From assembly GCA_000727475.1 (NCBI GenBank), contig KL647295.1, forward strand, positions 3,641,454 through 3,705,453: DNA of 64,000 nt, in the 5' to 3' direction. The position numbers were made by a program, and so were the translations under genes. Positions within the stretch are counted from its first letter, which is position 1. Every line of letters begins with the position of its first letter. Below, piece after piece: positions 12,270 through 21,540 of this stretch. The notes under the pieces were generated by a model. That model had not been told where the DNA came from. It saw only the letters and a program-made list of their open reading frames with translations, and made no database searches. Source of the DNA: Sarcocystis neurona (taxonomy: Eukaryota > Apicomplexa > Conoidasida > Eucoccidiorida > Sarcocystidae).

Positions 12270-13118
12270 GTGTGAATGTGGCAGTAGGGGTACGTGCGTG
12301 TGGCCGCCCTGCCGTGTGTGGCACCGACGACGCAACGCCACTGCTGCTGCGCACTGCGGCACCTGCTGGTGCTGCTCCATCTCCGCGGCTGCTGCTTCGT
12401 CACCTGCTGCTGCTGCTTGCGGAATGTCTCAGGAGGCTGCGTATACCTCGTTGAGTGCCGCTTTTGCTTTTCGACTTCGCACTCGTTCGACGCCTGCTGC
12501 TGCTGCTGCTCTTTCTCCTGCTCCTCGAGAGTTTTTTGGGCCACGGGCATTGTGCACGGGGCAAGTGCTGCTGCAGCGTCTACACGCCTCCATCTGCTGC
12601 CGTTGCGTTTGCTGTTGCGGCCGCGTTGCTGCTGCTGCTGTATTTGCTGCTGGTGGTATGTTTGCTGCAGCTGCTGCTGCTGCCTTTGCTGCTGCTGCTG
12701 TTGCATTTGCTGTTGGTGTTGCATGCCCTGGCGCTGCTGCTGCGTTTTCTGCTTTTTGCCGCTTCTGCTGCTGGTGGCCAGGGTCGCCTGCTGAGATGCT
12801 GCTGCATATGTGCGGCTCTTGCGCGCCTTCTCGGTGTGGTGCTCCGTTATTTTTCCGCCGTCTTCCTCACTCTGCGTGTCTTCTGCTGCTGCTGCGCCTG
12901 CTGCCGCTGTGCCCGCCGCTTCCCTGCGACTCCTGCTGCTCCTGCGTCTTTGGCGCTGCTGCTTTCTTTCGCTGCCTTCTTGGCGCTGCTGCTTTCCTTC
13001 GCTGCATCTTTGGCGCTGCTGCTTTCCTTCGCTGCCTCTTTGGCGCCGGTGCCTCATTCGCCGTTGCTGCTTCTTCTTCTGCTTCTTCTGCTGCTGCTGC
13101 TGTTTCTTTTTCTCAGCT
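12270..13118 (-). CDS. Probable Gln/Lys/Arg-rich exon of an unidentified gene (partial)
   Basis: The minus strand is open through this CTG-rich block and reads as a Gln-rich, basic protein with Ala/Thr and Glu patches, the composition expected for a CAG-repeat exon in this lineage. A possible 3' splice site (TTCACAG|CTGAG) lies at the right end. No start, stop or family motif was found, so the exon is only a fragment of a gene and its left limit is set arbitrarily before the GATATA array. Near 12950-13045 a 30-bp unit is repeated about three times and encodes a decapeptide like CSEGKQQRQR. A unit length divisible by three supports coding. The opposite strand gives Leu/Cys/Ala-rich frames, typical of antisense reading. 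An alternative view is that the plus strand is an intron: its CTG/CTT run ends in TTTCTTTTTCTCAG at 13116. Confidence 0.4.
12950..13045. repeat. 30-bp tandem repeat, about 3 copies
   Basis: The plus-strand word TTGGCGCTGCTGCTTTC recurs every 30 bp with few changes. On the minus strand it would encode repeats of a Ser-Glu-Gly-Lys-Gln-Gln-Arg-Gln-type decapeptide. Confidence 0.7.
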
Positions 13119-13850
13119 GTGAATGCGCTGCAGAAAGCGTTTATCTCTAACAGTCTCTACACCTGGTTCGAAGATGTTCGAAAGGCGTATGCGCACGGGA
13201 CCAAATTAATCCGCGTTAATGCGCTTGGCTACAAATTCATCCGCCTCGTTCGAGTCACTTCTGTTGTAAGTCTCATTTCTCTCGCTTCTTCCTTCGTCTT
13301 CCCCCACACACATATGTGTACGTTGTGTTCTCTGAACCTCCTCCTTTTCCACACACATATATGTATATAGAGTCAACGCGCTCGGCAGCAAAGTCATCCC
13401 TTTCGTTCGAATCACCATTCTTGTATGTTGCGTCCCTCCTTTCTTCTCTATTCTTCCTATTTCTACGTACATATATATATGTATTGAGACTGCGTCCTCA
13501 CTTCTTCCTTTTCCTCCGCAGATAGAAACAAATATATATGTATATTGAGATTTGTTCTCGATTCCTCCTTTTGCTCCGCATATATGTATGTATACACGTA
13601 TGCATACTTAGATCATGTTCCCCTTTTTTTTCACCGCAGACGTGTATATATACATACATGTATATGTGTGTGTCTATTTACATTGTCTCTTCACACATAC
13701 ATATGTAGAGATTGTATTATCTCCTCCCTTTGTCTCCTTTCGTGTATGCATATATAGTTGTAGAGCTTTTATTCGCTCTTGCTTCTCCGTATAAATACAC
13801 ATTTATATAGAGGGTCAATGCGGCCGGCCACAGATTTGTCGTCGGGTCTT
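13117..13850 (+). repeat. Scattered exon-like VNAL repeat with pyrimidine/TATATG spacers
   Basis: A unit of about 35-50 bp appears in several diverged copies: GTGAATGCGCTGCAGAAAGC (13119), GCGTATGCGCACGGG (about 13183), GTTAATGCGCTTGGC (13217), GTCAACGCGCTCGGC (13372) and GTCAATGCGGCCGGC (13815). On the plus strand four copies translate as VNALQKAFI, RVNALGYKFI, RVNALGSKVI and RVNAAGHRFV. The 13217, 13372 and 13815 copies are followed by a GT that could be a donor (GTAAGT at 13266, GTATGT, GTAAGC), and the 13372 and 13815 copies are preceded by TATATAG. Reading-frame phases between copies do not match, so I list this as a repeat rather than as exons. Between copies, a roughly 55-bp CTTCCTTTTCCTCC + TATATATGTATAT unit also recurs. 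Confidence 0.45.
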
Positions 13851-14319
13851 GCAAGTTACTACTGCCTTTGTAAGCAGTAGGACCTCCTTCGCTAATTTCC
13901 TTCCTTTCTCTGTCTCTTCTCTTTTCCACATTGCTACGAGCAACACTGCTGTGCCTGCACCCACTTATCTCTCTGAAAATACGTATGTATGTATATGTAT
14001 GTATGTATATGAATGTACGTATATGTGTGTACGAATGTAGGTGTGTATGTACGTGTGTGTGTATGTGTATGTATGTATGTAATGTATGTTTGTATGTATA
14101 TCTGCGTACGTATATGTATGTCTATATATATACGTACGTACATATGTATATGTATGTATGTGTCAGTCACGACTACGAAGTTGACAGCGGACAAACGTAG
14201 GGCAGAGCGTTTTCCATCCGTATGGTGTGATCGTCTTAGTAGTATAGCACTGCAGTAGTAGTAGAAAAAACATTATATATACACGTATATGTATATATAT
14301 GTATACGCACATATATGTA

Positions 14320-14790
14320 AATGAAAGATCTACCTGTTTCTGCTGTCATAGAGAAGTATCGATATACATATGTGCAGATGTGTGTATGAAGGAACTTCCT
14401 GCATCTGGGTGGTGGTGGTATTCGCAGTGATATACCATTATTACGGAATCCATGTGTATACATATACATATACATGTGTATGAAGGACCTGCTTCTATCT
14501 AATATGAGTCTACTGGGAGTCTTGCAGCACGGGATTGACAGAGAACTACATACACACATATAAGTATAGAGATGCATGTGAAGGATCTTCTTGTATCTGC
14601 TGTGACCGTATTTGTAGTGAACTGCTGTGGTGTAGTAATAGAGAAATATATGTACATATATACGTGTGTAAAGGACCTACTTGTATCTGCTGTGGCCGCA
14701 CGAGTAGTAGTCATAGACAAACATATATATGTGTGTATGAACAGGTAAGCGGTATGTATACAGGAGGACCTGCTGCCGCCCTTATATGAA
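14320..14790. repeat. Tandem repeat, about 90-97 bp unit (GAAGGACCTACTTGTATCTG)
   Basis: The word GAAGGACCTRCTTSTATCTGCTGTG or a close variant starts near 14322, 14388, 14482, 14579, 14669 and 14761. Each copy is followed by GTAGTA-type sequence, GAGAAATATA and a TATATGTGTATG spacer. Diverged relatives (AGCACCTGCTGCCGG) continue to about 14890. Confidence 0.65.
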
Positions 14791-15104
14791 CAAGGATCAT
14801 CTCTTGGACGCAGAACAGCTTCTTGCCGCCCCCTATTTCTATATATCTATGATGTAGAGTCCCTACGGTGAAGAAGCACCTGCTGCCGGTCTGGTGTAGT
14901 GTAAGAAAGGAGAGTTGCCGCAGCTCTCCTGTAGAAAGTAACACCCTCTGCCCTCTACTGTCTCTTCTTATTAACAAGTCTCATTTGAAAAAGTGGACCC
15001 TCCCTGCATTTCTATATATTACTGTCTTCTATATAGAGCGACGCATTACGTTTGCTGCCCTATATTTGCCACACGTAACTCTCTGTCACTTTGTATATAT
15101 ATAC

Positions 15105-15530
15105 ATGTAAACAAAGATTTCTTGTATGACTGTCTCTGTACATATATATACGAACATTTCTTGTACATATATATGTTATATACATATGTGAACAAGCACT
15201 TCGTATACTCATATGTGTACAAACATTTTCTATATAACTCTCTCCCTATGTATATATATATGAGAACAAACGTATCATATATATACATATATGAGCACAC
15301 ATTTTTTACACAAGTCTCTCCCTCTCTACATATATATATATGATCAAAAATTTTGTATATATATATGAGAGCAAACATTTCTGTGATATATATATATATA
15401 GATTTCTCTCTCTCTTTCCCTATATACATATATATATGAACAAATATTTCGTGTATATATATATATTGTAAATAACTTTCTCTCTCTGTATATATATATA
15501 TATATGAAGAACCATTTTTTTAAAGAGAAG
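15105..15530. repeat. Tandem repeat, TATATATGARCAAACATTT family
   Basis: At least eight copies of a unit TATATATGAACAAACATTTC, often followed by TCTCTCTCYCTRTATATA, occupy this stretch up to the assembly gap. Spacing is roughly 40-60 bp. The array abuts the N run, which suggests the gap results from repeat collapse. Confidence 0.65.
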
Positions 15531-15550
15531 ACTCGTTTGCAGTCATGTGC

Positions 15551-16056
15551 NNNNNNNNNNNNNNNNNNNNNNNNNNNNNNNNNNNNNNNNNNNNNNNNNN
15601 NNNNNNNNNNNNNNNNNNNNNNNNNNNNNNNNNNNNNNNNNNNNNNNNNNNNNNNNNNNNNNNNNNNNNNNNNNNNNNNNNNNNNNNNNNNNNNNNNNNN
15701 NNNNNNNNNNNNNNNNNNNNNNNNNNNNNNNNNNNNNNNNNNNNNNNNNNNNNNNNNNNNNNNNNNNNNNNNNNNNNNNNNNNNNNNNNNNNNNNNNNNN
15801 NNNNNNNNNNNNNNNNNNNNNNNNNNNNNNNNNNNNNNNNNNNNNNNNNNNNNNNNNNNNNNNNNNNNNNNNNNNNNNNNNNNNNNNNNNNNNNNNNNNN
15901 NNNNNNNNNNNNNNNNNNNNNNNNNNNNNNNNNNNNNNNNNNNNNNNNNNNNNNNNNNNNNNNNNNNNNNNNNNNNNNNNNNNNNNNNNNNNNNNNNNNN
16001 NNNNNNNNNNNNNNNNNNNNNNNNNNNNNNNNNNNNNNNNNNNNNNNNNNNNNNNN
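15551..16056. other. Assembly gap (506 N)
   Basis: A run of N. It is flanked on the left by the TATATATGARCAAACATTT array. On the right is about 270 bp of ordinary sequence that is open on the minus strand. The real missing length is unknown. Confidence 0.99.
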
Positions 16057-16330
16057 CTTGCGGCTTCGAAGATGGTGTCCACGGCTACGCGATTGCTGCG
16101 CTCCTCCACACGTGTCTGTAGCTTCCTCTGCGAAAAGAACTTTCTGCTGTCGCCAGGCATCTCTCGGGGCCCAGCTGCGCTGCTGCATGCCTTTATATTG
16201 TGCTGCAAATATCTTCTTGTATTACTCACATTTGTGGCCAGTCTCCGCTCTGTATATCTGCTGCCATTTTTTGCGCGGTTGCAGCAGCACGCGTCACACA
16301 AAGGGAACTTCCGCACTTCTACCGTTCGTG
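16057..16330 (-). CDS. Possible coding fragment cut by the assembly gap
   Basis: The minus strand is open across this short non-repetitive island. It reads as an ordinary polar peptide, including RKFFSQRKLQTRVEERSNR, before running into the N gap. No start, stop or splice site is secure, and no family is recognised. It is noted because the composition is unlike the surrounding repeats. It could equally be a chance frame. Confidence 0.2.
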
Positions 16331-16429
16331 AATAGATACACATATTTACACACTTGGAGGGGGAAGCAAAAGTATATATACGTATATGTGTACATGTATG
16401 TATACATATATATATGTGTGTATACACGT

Positions 16430-17090
16430 GGGATGAGTTCTGCACATATGAATGTACACTCATGTGAAGAAGAATGTGTATATATGATACTGTGTGTGAT
16501 GTCTGTATGGGAAGAGTTCTGTACATATACATATATATATATATATTTGGGGAACAATGTGTATATATATATACGCATACATTAGTGCGTATGGGGTCTG
16601 TGTGAGAAGAGTTCTGTATATATATATATATATATGTGGATGAAAATGTATATATATCTGTATATATATATATATAAATGTGTATGTGTATACATATATA
16701 TATATATATATATATTAGTCCGTCTGGGGATTGTGTGAGAAGGGTTCTGTACATATATGTATATATATAAATAGAAATGTGTGTATATATATATATTAGT
16801 GCGTGTGGAGTCTGTGTGAGAGTAATTCTGTACATGTGTATATATATATGGGTAGGAATGTATGCATGTGATAGTACGTTTGGTATCTGTGTGGGAAGAG
16901 TCGTGTGTATATATATAGGGGGATAAGAATATGTATATATATGTATATTAGTGCGTGTGGAATCTGTGTGGGAAGAACTCCGCACATACATATGTACACA
17001 TGTATTTATTTATATATGTGAATAGGAACGTATAAGTGTGATAGTACGTGCGGTGAGTATGTGTGGGACATGTATAGATATGCGTGCGGG
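16430..17090. repeat. Tandem array, about 80-120 bp unit (TTAGTGCGTGTGGGGTCTGT)
   Basis: Seven or eight copies of a unit built as TTAGTGCGTGTGG-GTCTGTGTGAGAAGAGTTCTGTACA, a TATATA run, GGGTAGAAATGTGTATG and another TATATA run. GTCTGTGTGNGAAG-like cores lie near 16500, 16599, 16730, 16810, 16888 and 16970. Much of the length variation comes from the two TA runs. Confidence 0.75.
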
Positions 17091-17199
17091 AGGTGTCTTC
17101 AACGTTTACAATCGTATATAAGTGTGTTAATTTATGCAGGCAGCTAGACGGAGGTCACTACGTCTTCAAATGTATGGAAGTTTATATAAGCAGATTTGT

Positions 17200-17700
17200 A
17201 CCATTGTATACATATATATGTTTGTGTGGATAGGGAGGTACATAGATAAAAACATGATCCTCTCCCTAGTAGATTTGCACATTTGTATATATGTATGTAT
17301 GTGTGTGGATAGGGAGATGTATAGATAAAGAAGTGCGTGTGTCCCTGCCGTTGTAGAAATTTCTGTCTCTCCATCCATGGGGATCATAAACGGATATACA
17401 CATGCATGCAGAGGGTCTTTCAAGCACACATATATATATGAATAGATGTATGTATAGATGTAAATATATATGTACGTATCTATCTATCTGTATATACATA
17501 TATGGATGAATACACATGTTTTTATACACGTATGATACAGACGTATGCATATATATATGTGCGTCTCTATTGGTAAGAGAAGTGCACGTACGTATCCCTG
17601 TGTATATAGTCTTGTCACAGGCATATATATATGTATGAATACATATGCATGTACATATCTATACACATATATACACATGTTTTACTACAGACAGAGTACA
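17200..17700. repeat. TATATG-rich repeats with GTGTGGATAGGGAG cores
   Basis: GTTTGTGTGGATAGGGAGGTACATAGATAAA near 17220 recurs as GTGTGTGGATAGGGAGATGTATAGATAAA near 17300. Similar TATATATGAATAGATGTATG words follow to about 17660. No coding potential is seen beyond microsatellite frames. Confidence 0.5.
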
Positions 17701-18049
17701 GACGCATACATATAGATAAGAGTGTTTATATATATGTAGAGAGATAGGCCGAGATACGTCTTTGTGTAGATGTATGTGTGTGTGGGTATGGATCTTCGTT
17801 GTTGGAGGGGAGATACGACAGCGTGTGTATGTATACGAAAGTGTGGGTATTGTACGGATAGAAATGCATAGGTGACTGACCAAGCCTACAAATATATCGC
17901 GCTGATTAACCATGTATTACTCTGCATCTATCTCATATATATATATAAGTAGGTGCCTGTCTACCTACATATATATATATATATGTATGCAGGTTGACCT
18001 ATGTAGATTTGCATATAGACGTAGGTAGAGAATAACAGACCTCCGTCGG

Positions 18050-18900
18050 GTATGGTCCTGCTGCCGTGGCGGAGACAGCAGATGATCTGCAGACGGAAAG
18101 GGCACGGGCAAGAGACGGAGACAGTCCGGGGACAGGCTCACACACACCCCACGCGCTGCCTGATATGCCAACAAAACGCAAGAGATAGACAGGTGGCGTC
18201 TCCAGCTGCTTCCGGCAACCGTCCACGTCAGCAGCAGTGGGTTTCGAACGTGCTGCGTTTTGTCTTTGGCTGGCGCCGCTGCGCCCACCCTGCTGCGGTG
18301 TCAGCGCTGCCGCCGCTGCTGCCGCTTGTGGACTGCTGCTGCTACTGCTATCGTGAAGCTGCTGCACGAGCTCTCCTGTCGCTGCTGCTTCGCTGCAACT
18401 CTGGCGGGACTTCGAAACCTGTGCGTGCTGCCTCCGCTGCGTTTTGCCGCTTCTGCGGCTCGTCAGCCGCTGCTGACGCTGCTGCTGCTTTGCCAGGGGT
18501 GGTCTCGCTGCTGCCTGAAGGCGGCGCGCGGCTGCGCCTGTGCGGTGCCGCTGCTGTTTGTGTGTGGCTCCTGCTTGTGGGGGCTTGGCGTCGTGACAGC
18601 TGCCGTTGTTGCCGCACCTTTGCTGGGAGGGAGCCGCAGCTGCTCCGCGGTCACGTGGCTGCTGCTGTCGCTGCGACGACTACTTTCGGGCAGGCGCTTG
18701 CTTCTGCTGCTGCTGCGGATGCTGCTGCTGGTGCTGCCGCAGGTGCTGACGCTGGACCCGATCCGCGCCGCGGTGCAACGTCCGCAGCGGCGCATTTCTC
18801 TCTTGGCAATAAGCAACGTGCACTTGGGGAAGCATTCTCGGGAGTTTGCTGCGATCAGAGAACGGATAGATAAGCAGGGAGAGTCGGCGTCTAACGAGTA
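18050..18900. other. CTG-rich block, possible exon(s); strand unresolved
   Basis: The plus strand carries many CTG and GCTGCTGC tracts. Read on minus it gives Ser/Ala/Gln/Arg-rich frames in three adjoining pieces (18348-18617, 18463-19014 and 17999-18367). Read on plus it gives Leu/Cys/Ala-rich frames of 273 codons (18052-18873) and 213 codons (18260-18901). The minus-strand composition is closer to that of coccidian CAG exons, but no single frame runs through and no domain is recognisable. It may hold one or more exons of an unidentified minus-strand gene. Confidence 0.35.
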
Positions 18901-19184
18901 AGAATACCAGCGGAAGCAATGTGTGATACGTAACCGCCCACTGATCTCTCCGAACTTACCCACACATATATATCTCTCCGTGGAGACACAAGCCTTCTCG
19001 AGTACAAAGAGCAAAGAGCAAAGATCCCAGCAGAAACGGCTGTCCTGCTAAATGTATATATATGTGGATATATATATATATATGTATATATGTGTATACG
19101 TATAGATAGGTAGGTAGACAGATATGCACACATATTTCTCCTGTCGTCCTTCATACTTGTACATCAGTACGTGGACACATGGTG

Positions 19185-19517
19185 GAGTCACCTGCAGAAA
19201 GAGTCAGAAGTGCCAACGAGAAGATTCCAGGCCTGAACGACGACGACAGCAACATGACTTATATGTATGTGTGTGTGTGTATGAGTACAGATCCCTGCAA
19301 AAAGAGTCTATTCTCTTCTAGAGAGAGAAGGCGAGAGACACAGATACAGACAGATGGGCAGATACACATGTTTGTATATACATGTTTTGTCCTTCTTGAT
19401 GCCTGGACACCAATACGCAGATATATATTTTTGGCTGAGAACATCCAGGGAAGCCGTCAGAAGTGCCAGCGAGAAGGTTTCGGGCCTGAACAACAGCAGC
19501 AAAACGACTAGCATGTG
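19185..19517. repeat. Two-copy repeat, 253 bp apart, with coding-like divergence
   Basis: GTCAGAAGTGCCAACGAGAA at 19203 recurs as GTCAGAAGTGCCAGCGAGAA at 19456. Similarity runs for about 55 bp and is followed in both by a TATATG/GTGTGTGT stretch. On the plus strand the copies read VRSANEKIPGLNDD and VRSASEKVSGLNNS. On minus they read FRPGIFSLALLT and FRPETFSLALLT. Neither frame is embedded in a longer credible gene. Confidence 0.5.
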
Positions 19518-19639
19518 CACATGTGTGTGCGTATATTTGTGTGCGTGTGGAAAAAAGTGCGTAGATATATACGCATGCACACATTCCCGTGTATCCGTCT
19601 GAAGGAGACGTATACGTGTGTAAGCACACGTGTTTATAA

Positions 19640-19750
19640 GTAGGGTGGATCAGTAGACGAAACGTGGAAATTCGGAGGTGTATACGTATGGAAGTACATG
19701 TATATGTGTAGGGTAGATCAGTAGACGAAAGATGGAAGTATGGAAGCAAA
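19640..19750. repeat. Direct duplication, about 65 bp
   Basis: GGTGGATCAGTAGACGAAACG near 19644 is repeated as GGTAGATCAGTAGACGAAAG near 19709. Both lie in the same GTATGGAAG/TATATG context. Confidence 0.65.
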
Positions 19751-20699
19751 TAAGAAACGTGCCGAAACGTTAGCAGGTGTGTGGAACCACTTGAAGGTAC
19801 ACCTGCTGCTGCCTGTATGTACACCTTCACAGCTGCAAATCCATACAAACACATATGTAAGGATTTGTAGGCGAGTGTGCATGTGCGCGCATATATATAT
19901 ATATATATACGTGCGAGCGAGGAAAACGGGAACAAAGAGAAACACCAGGAGAATAGAAGAAGGTTTTTGTTCGTACTTTCTCTGTAGATGCCTGCTTGTG
20001 CCATTGTATGGATATGTGTTGGCACATACATACATATATATATAAATATATGCGCATGTACGTGTGTGCATACGGTTCCTCGAGCAAGTATACTCATGGG
20101 GAAGCCACTGCATATACAGGCAGGCGCGCGTACATATATGCATGCGCTTTTACTATCTCTGCATGTATACACAAACACGGGCTCTGTGTTGGAAAATCCG
20201 GGAAGGAACAGAAATAGCGCCAAATACGTCCAAGACGTCATAATGAGAATAATACTTCCACTCACGGAATACCTGTGTGTCAGGAGGCTCGGCGGACGTC
20301 TACGGAAGAAAAGAGCGTTCAGACGGTTAGAAAAACGGTATATATATATATATATGTATGCCTTTGTGTATACATATATATACATATATCTGTATGTACG
20401 CATATGTATATTTATAGTACTGCGCAAATATACGTATATTAGTATTTCTTCTATGTGCAAGATCCCCTGGAAAAAGCTGTTCAAGTGCGCGTTGACAACA
20501 TGCGCAGCAGCAATAGGCAGTTGTCCGATCCACCCCCCCTTGAGTAAGACACCCCAATATTGGCCTGAGAACCCACGTACGTACGTATTTGTATGTACGT
20601 GTATACATACGTATGTGTATATATGCGTATAGGCATACGTAGTCAGATATATCTAGCCGCTTGCACGTCGGTTCAGCAGACCTTTTCAACGTGAACGGC

Positions 20700-21540
20700 G
20701 ATAATTGCGCGTGTGTTTGGTCCCCTTTTTTCTGTCTCTCTGTGTATGCACAGAGGGCGGCGTACCTATACCTATCCAGGAGCACACCGCTGTGTCTGTC
20801 TTTATACTTCGTCGTCTGTATGCGGTGTGTCCCTGGGCTTCTCTGTTTACTCGTATAAAATTTTCTGACTACCAGTGTACCTCTCTACGCGTCTACGCCA
20901 CTCTCTCTGCATATACATATATGTGTTTGGGTATGGCTTTATATTGACGCGTCCCGAACTGCCCCGTATCTTTCTAGATGGAGGCTTTGTATCTATCTCC
21001 ATTTCTATCATAATAACGCTCCTGTGCCTGTGCTCGTGGCTCGTGACACGCGTGTAACTATATCTATGGATCGGTACCTAGTCATACGTCTATAAAAGAC
21101 CCACTCTTCAGTAGTAATAGAGATGTTTACACATTTCTCCACAGCTTTTGTTCTACGTCCGTGTACATGACTTCACAATTTTCTTGGATTTCTATCGCTG
21201 TCGACATCATACCTCTATGTCGTTCGCGTCTTTCCGCCAATATGCGCTATATCTCTCTATGTATATCCTACCCCTTCACCTCTCTCTTTCTGCATTGGCT
21301 TGTTGTATGTCTACCGCTTTCTATCTACGAATCCCTCTTCGCTTGTACGTATCTCTCTACATGTATCGCTGTCTGCTTCCATGTGTGTCAGCTAATCCGT
21401 AGACTCTGTCTGTATCTGTCTAGCTACCCGCCCACACCCATTTCTGAGCGGTTGTGTCTGCCGGTGTCTGTGTATACCGTTGCCTCTCTATTCAAACTGC
21501 CTGGCTGTCGTTATCCTTTTTTCCTTCATGTCAGTTCTGC
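20700..21540. other. Pyrimidine-rich stretch without a supported gene
   Basis: The plus strand is dominated by TCTCTCTRTGTATATC-like words with repeated TCTGTCT and CTCTCTAC elements. A 128-codon frame (21161-21547) reads as a hydrophobic, Cys/Leu-rich peptide and is best explained by pyrimidine bias. No splice-linked partner was found. Confidence 0.45.

Noticed and set aside
11250..12380. 376-codon minus-strand frame rich in Tyr/Ile/Ser
   Set aside because: Produced by the GATATA microsatellite, which lacks stops in this frame.
15543..16991. 482-codon minus-strand frame across the N gap
   Set aside because: Most of it is N plus TATATG microsatellite translated as Tyr-Ile-His; only the short island at 16057-16330 might mean anything.
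19318..20484. 388-codon minus-strand frame
   Set aside because: Composition is Tyr/Thr/Ser/Cys from TATATG and TGTG words, with no domain and no ordinary protein segment.
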